From the NCBI GenBank assembly GCA_034509495.1, contig CM067520.1, positions 23,835,182 through 23,899,181 of the forward strand: 64,000 nt of DNA. Reading direction: 5' to 3'. Below the pieces are notes generated by a model, which was given only the letters and a program-made list of their open reading frames with translations, searched no databases and was not told the DNA's origin. This document shows positions 35,301 through 47,716 of this stretch, one piece after another; the first letter of the stretch is position 1, and the number at the start of each line of letters is the position of its first letter. A program made the translations under genes and the position numbers. This DNA comes from Acestrorhynchus altus. Lineage: Eukaryota > Chordata > Actinopteri > Characiformes > Acestrorhynchidae.

Positions 35301-38300
35301 GACATATGTGTCTGTGTGGGGCTGTATAGCTTTGAAGAACACAGTCTGTGGGGCCAGATGTGTTTGTGTGGCCAGTAGTGTTTGTGAAGTATGTTGTGGC
35401 TGTGGGGACAGGATGTCTAGGGACCAGATGTGTCTGTGGTCCAGTAGTGTTTTGTAAAGTGTTGTGTCTGTGGGGTGAGATGTGTCTGTGTCTATGTTTA
35501 GAATATGTTGTGTCTGTGGGACCAGATGTGTTCAGGGGCCAGTAGTGTTTATGAGGTAGGCTGTGGCTGTGGGGCCAGATGTGTTTGTGTGGCCAGCAGT
35601 GTTTGTGAAGTATGTTGTGTCTGTGGGGTCAGATGTACGAGAAGTATGTTGTGGCTGTAAATAGATGTGGATGTAAATGTAGTGTTTAAAGAGTATACAG
35701 GCTGTAAATAGATGTGCATGTAAATAGTAGTGTTTGTGAAGTATGTTGTATGGGGACAGATGCCTTGTGTGTCAGTAGTGTTTTGAAGCATGTTGTGGCT
35801 GTGGGGACAGATGTGTCTGTAAATAGATGTGTTTCAGAAGTATATTTTATTCGAGTGGCACATGTGTCTGTGTGGCTTATAACAGTCAGAAGTATAACAA
35901 GTCTGTGGGTGAGATGTGTCTGTGGGGCCAGTAGTGTTTGTGAAGTATGTTGTGGCTGTGGGGACAGATGCCCAGCGGCCAGAGTGTTTAGAGGTGTTGT
36001 GGCTGTGGGGCCAGATACAAAGCACAATAGTATCAGAAGCATGCTGTGGCCGTGGGACAGATGTGTCTCAGAAGCATGTTGTATTGTGGGGACAGATGTG
36101 TCTGTGCCATTGCAGTGTCTGTGAAGCGCTTCCAGGTCCGGTGGGGGTCAGACGTGCTCAGGTAACAGTAGTGAGGTTTCAGAAGCATAGTTGGTCTGTA
36201 AACAGATGTGTCCAACAGTAGTGTTTGTAAAGAAGGTTGGTAGTCTGTGGGGGCCAGATGTGCATGTGTGCCCAGTGCGTTTGTGAAGCATGTTGTGGCT
36301 GTGGGGACAGATACGTGTTTGTGAAGTATAAGTTAAAATGTAAATAAGAGGATGTAAATAAGAAGGTTTTAAAGACATGTTGTATTGTAACAGATGCAAG
36401 TAACAGTAGTGTTTGCAGAAGTACGTTGTATTGTGACAGATGTATGCAGGTGGCCAGTAGTGTTTTGAAGCATACAGGCTGTGGGACAGATGTGTCTGTG
36501 GGGCCAGATGTGTTTGTGAAGTATATTTTGTCTGAGGGGACATATGTCTGTGTGGGGAGCAAGAGTCTAGGAAGTACAACGGTCTGTGGGGTGAGATGTG
36601 TCTGTGGGGCCAGTAGTGTTGCAGCATGTTGTGGCTGTGGGGACAGATGTGTCTGTGCACAGAGGTGTTTCAGAGGTGTTAGGCTGTGGGGCCAGATGTG
36701 AATGCAGTGTCAGTAGTGTTTGTGAAGTATCTTGTGTCTGTGGGGCCAGATGTGTATGTGGGGCCAGTAGTGTTTATGAGGTATGTTGTGGCTGTGGGGC
36801 CAGATGTCTGTGCGCCAGTAGTGTTGTGAAGTATTTTGTGTCTGTAAACAGACGTGTCTGTGCAACAGTAGTGCTTCAGAAGCATGTCAGGTCTGTAAAT
36901 AGAGGTGTCTGTGGGGCCAGTGAGTGTTTGTAAAGCATACAGTCTGTGGGGCCAGATGTATAGTGCCCAGTAGCATTTGTGAAGCATAAGCCAGGCTGTG
37001 GGGACAGATGTGTCTTTAAGTGGCCAGTAGTGCTTATGAAGATATTAAACAACAGATGTGTGTGTAAATAAGTAGCATTTGTGAAGTATGCTGTATTGTG
37101 CACAGACGTGTTTGCTTCAATAGTAGTGTTTGTGAGGTATTGTATTGTAACAGATGTGTATGTGTGCCCAGTATGTTTGTGAAGTATGTTGTATTGTAAC
37201 AGATGTGTAAATAGTAGTGTTTGAAGTATGTTGTGGCTGTGGGACAGATGTGTTTGTGTGTCAGTAGTGTTTGTGAAGTATGTTGTGTCTGTGGGGCCAG
37301 ATGTGTCTGTGGGGCCAGTAGTGTTTGTGAAGTATATTTTGCCTGAGGGGACATATGTGGGTCTGAAGTGAGAAGAGTTTGTAGTATGTCAGGTCTGTAA
37401 GAGATGTGTCTGTGGGCCCAGTAGTGTTTGTGAAGTATGTTGTGTCTGTGGGGCCAGATGTGTCTGTGGGGCCAGTAGTGTTTGTGAGGTAGGCTGTGGC
37501 TGTGGGGCCAGATGTGTTTGTGAGGCCGGTAGTGTTTGTGAAATATGTTGTGTCTGTGGGTCAGATGTACGAAGTATGTTGTGGCTGTAGGCCAGATGGA
37601 TGGGGGGCCAGTAGTGTTTATAGAGTATGTTGTGGCTGTAACAGATGTGGATGTCGTGGGGTCAGTAGTGTTTGTGAGGTAAGTTGTGGCTGTAATGATG
37701 TATTGTAACAGATGTGGCTGTACCAGTAGTGTTTGTGAAGTATGTTGGCTGTGGGGCCAGATGTGTCTGTGTGCCCAGTAGTGTTTGTGAGGTATGTTGT
37801 GTCTGTGGGGCCAGATGTGTATGTGGGTCCAGTAGTGTTTGTGAAGTAAGTTGTGGCTGTGGGGCCAGATGTGTATGTGGGGCCAGTAGTGTTTGTGAAG
37901 TATGTTGTGGCTGTGGGGACAGATGTGTCTGTGCGGCCAGTAGTGTTTTTGAAGTATGTTGTGTCTGTCAGGCCAGATCTGTCTGTGGGGCCAGTAGTGT
38001 TTGTGAGGTAGGCTGTGTCTGGGGGCCAGATGTGTATGTGGGGACAGTAGTACTTAGAAGTATGTTGTGCCCGTGGGCCAGATGTGTTTTGGGGCCGCAG
38101 TGTTTGTGGAAGTATGTTGTGTTTAGGGGCCAGATGTGTATGTGGGGCCAGCAATGTTTGTGAAGTATGATGTGGGCTGTGGGGCCAGATGTGGCTGTAA
38201 ATTGTAGTGTTTAGAGGTATGTTGTATGGAGCCAGAAGGGGCCAGGGGCCAGATGCTGGTTGTTGGGCCAGTATTGCTTGTGAAGCTGTTGTGGCTGTGG

Positions 38301-41300
38301 GCCAGATGTGGCTGTGAGTCCAGTAGTGTTTTGTGAGGTATGTTAGTCTGTCGGGCCAGATGTGTCTGTGGGGCCAGGAGTGTTTGTGAGGTAAGTTGTG
38401 GCTGTAGGGCCAGATGTGTTTGTGAAGTATGTTGTGTCTGTGGGGACATATGTGTCTGTGTGGCGAGAAGAGTTTGTGAAGTATATTGTGTCTGTGGGGC
38501 CAGATGTGTCTGTGGGGCCAGTAGTGTTTGTGAAGTATATTTTGCCTGAGGGGACATATGTGTCTGTGTGGCGAGAAGAGTTTGTGAAGTATATTGTGGC
38601 TGTGGGGACAAATGTGTCTGTGCGGCCAGTAGTGTTTGTGAGGTAAGTTGTGGCTGTGGGGCCAGATGTGTTTGTACGGCCAGTAGTGTTTATGAAGTAT
38701 CTTGTGTCTGTGGGGCCAGATGTGTATGTGGGGCCAGTATGTTTAGAATATGTTGTATGGGACAGATGTGTCTGTGCGGCCAGTAGTATTTGTAAAGTAT
38801 TTTGAGTCTAGTCTGATGTTTGTGTGGCAGTGTTTGTAAAGTAAGTATGTTGTGTCTACAGGGGCCAGATGTGTGTGTAACAGTAGTGTTTGTGAAGCAT
38901 GTTGGCTGTGGGGGACAGATGTGTCCAGCGGTCAGTAGTGTTTATGAAGCATACAGGTCTGTAATAGATGTGCTTCAGGCCAGTAGTGTATGTGAGGTAG
39001 GCTGTAATAACAGATGTATGTGTGTCCAGTAGTGTTTGTGAAGTATGTTGTGGTCATAGTCAGATGTCTGTGGGGGCCAGAAGCAAGAAAGGAGGTTATG
39101 GCTTCTAGCCAGATGTGTCCAAAAGTATCAGTAGTGTTTGTAGCTATTGTCAGAACAATGGATGTATTGTGCACAGTAGTGTTTGTGAGGTAGGCTGTGT
39201 CTGTGGGGCCAGATGCATAAAAATAGTATGCTCTGTGAAGCATACAGGTCTGTAAACACAGATGTACAACAATGGTGCTCAGAAGCATGTTGTGTCTGTG
39301 GGGCCAGATGTGCATGTAAATAGTATTGTTTCAGAAGCATGTTTGTGTCTGTGGGGCCAGATGTGGCTGTGGTGCCCAGTAGTGTTTAGAGGTCTGTTGT
39401 GGCTGTGAGCCAGAAGTGGCTGTAACAGATGTACTGTGGGTTCAGTAGTGTTTGTGAAGTATGTTGTATTGTGGGGCCAGATGTACAAAGGTCCAGTAGT
39501 GTTTGTAGAAGTATGTTGTGCTGAGGGGCCAGATTTGTATGTGGGGCCAGTAGGAATACAGATATGTTTGAGGCTGTAAGGATGTGTTTGCGTGTCCAGT
39601 AAAGTGTTTTAGAAGCATGTCAGGCTGTAAATAAATGTGTCCAGGGGCCAGATGTACTTAGAAGTATATTTATCTGAGGGGACATATGTGTCTGTGTGGC
39701 GAGAAGAGTTTGTGAAGTATGTTGTGTCTGTAAGAGATGTCTGTGGGTCCAGTAGTGTTTGAAGTATGTTGTCTGTGGCCAGATGTCTGTAGCCAGTACT
39801 GTTTGTGAGGTATTGTATTGTGGGGCCAGATGTGTTTGTGAGGTCGTAGTGTTTAGAAACATGTTGTGTGTCTAGGGAATGATGTGTTTAGAAGTATGTT
39901 GTACGAGCCAGATGTGGGATGTAAATAGTAGTGTTTATGAGTATGTTGTGGCTGTAAAATGATGTGGATAAAATAGTAGTGTTTGTGAGGTAAGTTGTGG
40001 CTGTGGGGACAGATCGTGGCTGTGGGGCCAAATGTGGCTGTGGCGCCAGTAGTGTTTGTGAAGTATGTTGTGGCTGTGTGAGATGTGTCTGTGCACAGTA
40101 GTGTTTGTGAGGTATGTTATGTCTGTAACAGATGTATGTGTGGGGGCCAGTGTGTTTGTGAAGTATGTTGTATGGGGCCAGATGTGTTTGTGCGGCCAGT
40201 AATGTTTGTGAAGTATGTTGTGGCTGTGGGGACAGATGTGTCTTTGTGCCCAGTAGTGTTTGTGAGGTATACAACAGGCCAGATGTAGTGGGTCCAGCAG
40301 GCTTGTGAAGCAGCCAGGCTGTGGGGCCAGATGTGCATGTAAATAGTAGTGTTTAGTAAATATGTTGTGGCTGTGGGACAGATGTGTCCAGCGCCAGTAG
40401 TGTTGAAGCATGCCAGGTCTGTCAACAGATGTGTCTGTAAACAGTAGTGTTTCTAGAGGTAAGTTGTATTGTAAATAGATGGATGTGGAACAGAAGTTTT
40501 AGAAGTATACAGTCTAGGGCCAGTAGTGTTTGTGTAATAGTATGCTTGTGAAGTATGTTATAGCCAGATGTGGCTGTGCACAGTATGTTTGTGAGGTAGG
40601 CTGCGTCTAAATGCATGCATGTGGGGCCAGTAGTGTTTAGAAGTATATTGTGTCTAATAGATGTGCTTTAGCCAGTAGTGTTTGTAAAGTATGTTTGTGT
40701 CTGTGGGCCAGATGTGTATGTGGGGCCAAAGAATGTCGTGAAGCATGTTGTATTGTAAATAGATGTAATGAAGCGCCAGCAGTGTTTCAGAAGCATGTTG
40801 TGGCTGTGGGGACAGATGTGTCTGTGCCGGTCCGTAGTGCTCAGAAGCATGTCAGTCCGTCAACAGACGTGGCCTGTAATGTGCGTTTCAGAGGTACAGG
40901 TTGGTGGGGGTCAGATGTGGCTGTGGGGCCAGAAGTGTTTGTGTGGCTGCAGTGTTTGTGAAGTATGTTGTGAATAAATAGATGTGGCTGTGGGGCCAGA
41001 TGGCTAAAGTGTCATAGTGTTTGTAAGGTAGGCTGTGTCCAGTAAACAGATGTAGCCAGTAGTGTTTGTGAAGTATGTTGTGTCTGTGGGTCAGATGTGG
41101 CTCAGGAAACAGAAGTGTTTGTGAAGTATGTTGTTTCCTGTAACAGATGTGGCTGTGCTGGCGCCAGTAGTAACAGAGGTAGGCTGTGTCTGTGGGGCCA
41201 GATGTGTATGTAGGCCAGTAGTGTTTCTGGAAGTATGTTGTGTCTGTGGGGCCAGATGTGGCTGTGGGGCCAGTAGTGTTTGTATATACAGTCTGTGGGG

Positions 41301-44300
41301 CTGTGATGTGGCTGTGCCAGTAGTGTTTGTGAGGTAGGCTGTGTCTAGGGGGTCAGATGTGTATAACAGTAGTGTTTGTGAAGTATGTTGTGTCTGTGGG
41401 GCCAGATGTGGCTGTGGGGCCAGTAGTGTTTGTGAAGTATGTTGTGTCTGTGGGGCCAGATGTGTATGTGAGGTATGTTGTATTAGAACCAGAAGTGGCT
41501 GTGGGGTCGATGTGCTGTTGGGCCAGGAGTGTTTGTGAAGTATGTTGTGGCTGCAAACAGATGTATTGAAGGTCCAGTAGTGTTTCAGAAGTATGTTGTG
41601 TCTGTCGGCCAGATGTGTCTGTGGGGCCAGGAGTAGCCTGTGAGGTGTTGTGGCCAGGGGGCCAGATGTGGCGGTAAATGTAAAGTGTTTGTGAAGTATG
41701 CCAGACTGTGGGGACACATGTGTCTGTGTGGCTGCAGAAGAGTTTGTGAAGGTATTTGTGTCTGTGGGCCAGTAGTGTTTGTGAAGTATAAGCCAGTCTG
41801 TGGGTGAGATGTGTCTCAGCGCCACAGTATGTTTGTGAGGTATGTTGTGTCTGTCGGGCCAGATGTGTCTGTGGGCCAGTAGTGTTTAGTATGTTGTGCA
41901 TGTGTGGCCAGATGTGGCTGTGTCAGAAGTGTTTTTGTGGCCAGTAGTGTTCAGAAGCATGCCAGAATGTGGGGGTCAGATGTCACAACACAGTGCTCAG
42001 GAGGCAGGCTGTGTCCAGGGGTCAGATGTACAAATAGTAGTGTTTGTGAAGCATGTTGTGTCTTAAATAGATGTCGGTATCAGTAGTGCTCTGTGAAGCA
42101 TGTCAGGTCCAGGAACAGATGGCTGTAAAAATCCAGTAGTGTTTGTGAGGCATGTTGTGGTCAGGTTTCAGAAGTGGCCAGGAATGATGTATTGTAAATA
42201 GTAGTGTTTGTGAAGTATGTTGTATTGTGGCCAGATGTATTGTGGCGCCAGTAGTGTTTGTGAGGTCTGGTTGTGGCTGTGGGGACAGATGTGTTTGAAA
42301 AATAGTATGTTTGTGAAGTATGCTGTGGCTGTAACACAGATGTGTCTGTGGGGCCAGATGTGTTTGTGAAGTATACAGCCTGAGGGGACATAAAAACTGT
42401 GTATGCAGAAGAGTTTGTGAAGTATATTGTGTCTGTGGGGCCAGATGTGTTTGTGTGGCCAGTAGTGTTTGTGAAGTATGTTGTGGCTGTGGGGCCAGAT
42501 GTGTCTGTGGGACCAGATGTGTCTGTGAAGTATATTGTAGCTGAGTGGATAGATGTGTCTGTGTGGCCAGTAGTGTTTAGAAGTATACAGGCCTGGGGTG
42601 AGATGTCTGTGGGCCCAGTAGTGTTTAGAAGTATGTCAGGTCTGTGGGGCCAGATGTATCTGTGGGGGCCAGTAGTACAGAGGTAGGCTGTGGCTGGTGT
42701 GCCAGATGTGATTGTGTGGTCAGTAGTGTTTGTGGAAGTATAAGGGTGTCCAAACAGATGTTTCAGAAGCATGAACCATTAAATAAACGGATGTAAATAG
42801 TAGTGTTTATAGAGTATGTTGTATTGTAATTTCAGATGTATTGTGGGGTCTGTAGTGTTTGTGGAGGTGTTGTGGCTTATAATAGATGTATTGTGATACC
42901 AGTAGTGTTTGTGAAGCATGTTGTGGTCAGGAGATGTGGTTGTGTAACAGTAGTGTTTGTGAAGTATGTTGTGTCTGTGGGGTCAGATACGGAATGGCCA
43001 GTAGTGTTTGTGTGGTAGGCTTGTACCAGGAAATGATGGCAAAACCAGTAGTGTCAGAAGCATGTTGTGGCTGGGGACAGATGTGTCTGCAGCGCCAAGA
43101 AGGTTTGTGAGTGTTGTACACAACAGATGTGTTTCAGGTGCCCATAAGGCTAGATGTGCTTGTGGCCAGTAGTGTTTGTGAAGTATGTTGTGTCTGTGGG
43201 GCCAGATGTGTCTGTGGGACAAAGTGTTTGTGAGATATATTAGTCTACAATAGATGTGTCTGTGGGGCCAGTAGTGTTTGTGAGGTAAGTTGTGGCTGTG
43301 GGGACAGATGTGTCTGTGCGGCCAGTAGTGTTTGTGAGGTAGGCTGTGTCTGTGGGGCCAGTAGTGTTTATGAAGTATGTTGTGTCTGTGGGGCCAGATG
43401 TGGCTGTGGGGCCAGTAGTGTTTTGAAGTATGTTGTGGCTGTGGGGCCAGATGTGTTTGTGTATTGTAGTGTTTGTGAAGTATGTTGTGGCTGTGGAGCC
43501 AGATGTGTCTGTGGGGCCAGATGCGTTTGTGAAGTATATTTTGCCTGAGGGGACATATTTGTCTGTGTGGCGAGAAGAGTTTGTGAAGTATATTGTGTCT
43601 ATTAGGCCAGTAGTGTTTGTGAAGTATGTTGTGTCTGTGGGGTGAGATGTGTCCAGGGCCCAGTAGTGTTTGTAGCTATGTTGTGTCTGTAAATAGATGT
43701 GTCTGTGGGGCCAGTAGTGTTGTAAGATATTGCAATGTGGGGACAGATGTGTTTAGGAGGTCATAGTGTTTTAGAATATGTCAGGTCTGTGTGGTCAGAT
43801 GTGTTTCAGAAGTATGTCAGGCTGTGGGGCCAGATGTGATGTGGGCCAGTAGTGTTTACAGAGGCGTTGTGCTGTGGGGCCAGATGGATGTGGGCCAGTA
43901 GTGTTTAGAGGTAAGTTGTGCTAAATGATGTGTCAGACAGATGTGTCTGTGCCAGTAGTGTTTGTGAGGTCTTTATGGCTGTAACAGATGGCTGTGCGTC
44001 AGTAGTGTTTGTGTGGAAGCATCTTGTGTCCAAATAGGTGTGTATGTCTGGCCAGTAGTGTTTCAGGAGGTATGTTGTGGCTGTAACAGATGTGGATAAA
44101 TAAAGTAGTGTTTAGAAGTGTTGTGTCAGGGGTCAGATGTGTTTGTGAAGTATATTTTGGTCTGAGGGGACACATTTAACGTGTGGCAAAGAAGAGTTTG
44201 TGAAGTATATTGTGTCCATGTAAATGTAGTGTTTGTGAAGGCTGTTGTGTCTGTGGGGTGAGATGTCTGTGGGGTCCAGTAGTGTTTAGAAGTATGTTAG

Positions 44301-45195
44301 CTAGGCCAGATGTGTCTGTGGGTCAGTAGTGTGTTTAGAAGTATATTGTATTGTGTGGACAGATGTTTGTGAGGCCTAGTGTTTGTAGAAATATGTTGTG
44401 TCTGTGGGGTCAGATGTGTTTGTGAAGTATAACATCAATGATGGATAACAGTAGTGTTTACAGAGTATGTTGTATTGTGGGGGCCAGATGATGTAACAGT
44501 AGATTATAGAGTATACAGTAATAAACAGATGGATGTAAATAGTAGTGTTTAGAGGTGTTGTGGCTGTGGGGGCCAGATGTGGTCAGGGGCCAGATGTGTC
44601 AAAGCAATAGTAGTGTTTGTGAAGTATCTTGTGTCTGTAATGATGTGTATGGGCTTAGTGTTTGTGATATGTTGTGGTTGTAACAGATGTGGACGTAAAT
44701 AAGCAGTGTTTGCGAAGTAAGTTGTGGCTGTGGGGTCAGATGTGTATGTAAATAGTAGTGGTTGTATATGTCGTCTGTTACCAGATGTTCAAATAGTATT
44801 GCTAGAGGTGTTGTGGCTGTGGGGCCAGATGTGGCTGGGCCAGTAGTGTTTGTGAAGTATGTTGTGGCTGTGGGGCCAGTAGTGTTTGTGAAGTATGTTG
44901 TGTCTGTGGGGCCAGATGTGTATGTGGGGCCAGTAGTAACAGAAGTATGTTGTGGCTGTGATGATGCCCAAAGTGCCAGTAGGCCTAGAAGTATGTTGTG
45001 TCTGTGGGGTAGCCAGATGTGTTTGTGTGGCCAGTAGTGTTTGTGAAGTATGTTGTGTCTGTGGGGCCAGATGTGTTTAGCGTGGGCCAGTAGTGTTTAT
45101 GAAGTAGGTTGTGGCTGTGGGGCCAGATGCAGCTGTAGGGCCAGTAGTGTTTGTTAGGTTAGATGTGTCTCTAGGGACAGTTGCAGCTGTGGGAC
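29340..45195. repeat. Giant 54-bp minisatellite, about 15.9 kb
   Basis: The consensus unit is three related 18-base subunits: GTGTTTGTGAAGTATGTT, GTGTCTGTGGGGCCAGAT and GTGTCTGTGGGGCCAGTA. Clean runs with exact 54-base period are seen at about 37,750-38,000, 38,400-38,660, 41,380-41,470, 43,180-43,640 and 44,840-45,090. Elsewhere units carry indels and recurring replacement motifs (GTAAATAG, ATTGTAACAG, CAGAAGCATG). The array length corresponds to roughly 290 units. The unit is a multiple of three and five of its six reading frames lack a stop, which explains long spurious open frames on both strands. I see no start, splice or codon evidence that any frame is used. The plus strand is strongly G/T-rich with regular GGGG runs. 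Confidence 0.95.
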
Positions 45196-46074
45196 CAAAG
45201 GCTGTGGACAATAATAAAGAAATGGATGGACACGAGAAAGACATCTTCAGGAAACAGATGGTAAATAATTTTGGTGATTTTTTAATTAAAAATGCAGACA
45301 ATCTTACGTGGAAGAGGAGTCTGATGAGAACTGGCTACAGCTGGCAGTCATTGCAGGACACACCAAGGTTCCATCGTGCCATATTGGAGGTGGGCAAATG
45401 TGCCTGGTCTGCTGCTCGGGATTGTGCTGTTGATCCAGTTCTGCGCTTGAGACACTCTGGTATATACTCCAGGGAGACCAGCCAGCCCCGACCAGCTCAC
45501 AATGCCACCCCGGGATCCAAATACCATTCTGTTGGATGATCTAGTGGACCTCCAGTGTCACCCCAGCAAGGTCAGACAGCAGTGTTTAAAATGAACACTC
45601 TAAAATGGAAAAGCAAACACAAAGGGAAGTGATTTGGGGGAGTTTACCTGACAGGAGTCGTTCCCTCCTGCCAACAATCCAGCACACATCATGTTGTCTG
45701 TGATGTTTTGAACTCCGTATAAGCATTTACATTGCCTGTTTCCGACAACTGGGACTTGCACTTCCTCTAGGGTCCTAGGAGGAGGGAGACTTACTGAGGA
45801 AACAATGGACATTATTTTAACATTAAAATCAATAATGCTGTAAAAGCTTCTGTCTTTCATAGGGACACTTCAATGGCATGACTACATCATGATGTAATTG
45901 CAGGCGGATTGCTACCATAATATTATCAAACCAGCCCTCGTTCAAATTTCTGACTACAGGTCTCATCCCACATTGCTACCAAAGAGTTAGTACAACACGC
46001 CTTCGCTTAAGAATCACTAGCACTACATTAGTGAACTGGCTTTTGTCCTCCAATGCCATCATGTGGCCTGCTGA

Positions 46075-46300
46075 TTGGGGAACCTGCCCTGTGGCTTGGA
46101 AGGCCACAGGTTCGATTCCCTGATCTGGCAGGACATGACTGAATTGCCCTTGAACAAGCCAACTCCTCAGCTGCTCCCCGGGTGCCATGGAAAAGGCTGC
46201 CCACCATTCAGGCCATACAAAGTTATCACCATGTGTGAATTCACTTGTGTGATCATTGTGTGTGGATGGGTTAAATATAGAGGACAAATTCCCCAGTGTT
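46075..46300 (+). repeat. Dispersed repeat family E, second copy
   Basis: It contains GGCAGGACATGACTGAATTG, TGCCATGGAAAAGGCTGCCC and GTGTGGATGGGTTAAATAT, matching 26,630-26,795. It sits in the intron between the Asp-containing exon and the next exon of the broken protease unit. Confidence 0.7.
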
Positions 46301-47109
46301 TATTTATTTGTTTTTGTTATTGAAGACTAAAGATCTCAGGGTATGGTGTCTTGAAGGCAGCTGAGATCACAAGTCTTAAACCACGTAGAAGGCTTCAATA
46401 CACTGCCAATTATTGCTGTGTTAAATATTCTTACTGACAGATTGGCAAAGAAGTACATTTTAAGTTTGGGCTCATAGATTTCTCACCATTAGAGCCAGTG
46501 ACCCAGGCTGGAGTGCCGTTAAAGAAGGTGCTGCCAGCTGCAGCCAGACACACTGGCTTAACGCTCATCGTGAAGTTCACAGTAGAGTTCAACAGCAGCA
46601 GGGCGAGCTCGTTATCAAAAGTACTTGAACTGTAGTTGGGATGTGTAAAGACTTTTAAAACAGGTGTAGAGAGGTTTGGGTTACTCGTGTTCAGTGCCTG
46701 CAAGCCCACAACCGCCATCACACCTGGGGAACTCTGAGGGCCACTGAAATAGAGGAGAGACATTGTAAGAACCATCTCTTGTGCATTTTTGTACATCTTT
46801 CATCACAGAATGATGAGCTGCTCAGGATTATGTTTGTTTGATACCTTGGAAAGCAGTGGGCTGCAGTTAGAATCCAGCGAGGGTTGATGAGGGATCCACC
46901 AGGAAACCATTATTCTGCAGGCTGACTTGCCAAGGCCAAGAACCAGGAGCAGCATCCTGGCCTCCAAGGATGTTTAGACAAGCCGTGCCACACACTGGCA
47001 CAGAAGAGAAGTGTACTTTGTGTTTCTGTCTGTCAGTTACAGATGCTCACACTTTACTGTGGGAACATCTCAATCAAGTATTTTCACTCTTTGCATTTGT
47101 ATAAATACA

Positions 47110-47460
47110 GTCATGTGAAAAAGTTAGACCCCCCCCATAAACACCTATGACTTTAAACATACGAATATATCTTTACTGCAACCTCATAGAGAGATGGAGG
47201 TGATTGAAAAAAATACATAAAATGCAAGAAACGTCTGTTTAACCTCATTTGTAAAATGTAATTGTATTATGAGGAAAGGTTAGGACACGCTCTGTCCTAA
47301 TAGCTGGAGTTTCCTCCTTTGCATGACTAATTTGGCTTAATTTTGTCCCCACTCCTCCATGCGGAACTCTTTCAGCAATGTGATGTTTTAGCATCAGTCT
47401 TTGCACAGACGATCTTAGTACAGATTTTCCTCAGTGTTCCTCAAGGTTCCGCAGCAACCT
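47110..47460 (-). mobile_element. Tc1-like terminal fragment
   Basis: GTCATGTGAAAAAGTTAGAC at the left edge is a Tc1-type terminus, followed by decayed sequence without a readable transposase. It lies in the large first intron of the broken protease unit. Confidence 0.45.
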
Positions 47461-47469
47461 AAACAAAAA

Positions 47470-47671
47470 GGGCCAACTTTTCAAGCACTTCCAGGCCAAC
47501 TGAGAGACATAATCCTTGGTCCTGGTATCCTGGCTCTTCCGTCGGGGTCTCCTCTCAGTTGGACATGGCCGGAGTACCACACAAAGGAGGCACCTGAACC
47601 AAATGCCCAAACTACCTAAGCTGGCACCTGTTGACATGGAGGAGCAGCAGCTCTACTCTACTCCAACCCTC

Positions 47672-47672
<1 letters not shown>
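47470..47672 (-). mobile_element. RTE/Rex3-like LINE fragment
   Basis: The minus strand reads CPTERRPRRK, then KDYVSQLAWKCL, the same block as RPRGRPRTHWRDYVSRLAWE at 6,324-6,660. It is short and frameshifted and abuts a (GT)n run. Confidence 0.65.

Positions 47673-47673
<1 letters not shown>

Positions 47674-47713
<40 letters not shown>
47674..47713. repeat. (GT)n microsatellite
   Basis: Twenty GT units at the edge of the LINE fragment. Confidence 0.95.

Positions 47714-47716
<3 letters not shown>

Noticed and set aside
37618..38154. A 178-residue minus-strand open frame rich in TNTTGPTDTSGPT, looking like a mucin
   Set aside because: It is a by-product of a 54-bp repeat that is open in five of six frames. 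No start, splice site or codon bias supports translation, and the frame breaks wherever a unit has an indel.
38340..38650. Cys-rich plus-strand frames (CEVCCVCGARC type) suggesting metallothionein- or keratin-associated-like proteins
   Set aside because: Same minisatellite, another frame. The pattern follows exactly the 18-bp subunits and has no gene structure.
29340..45195. CRISPR-like or centromeric satellite array
   Set aside because: There are no spacers between repeats, so it is not CRISPR. A single array of this length inside a gene cluster gives no ground to call it centromeric.
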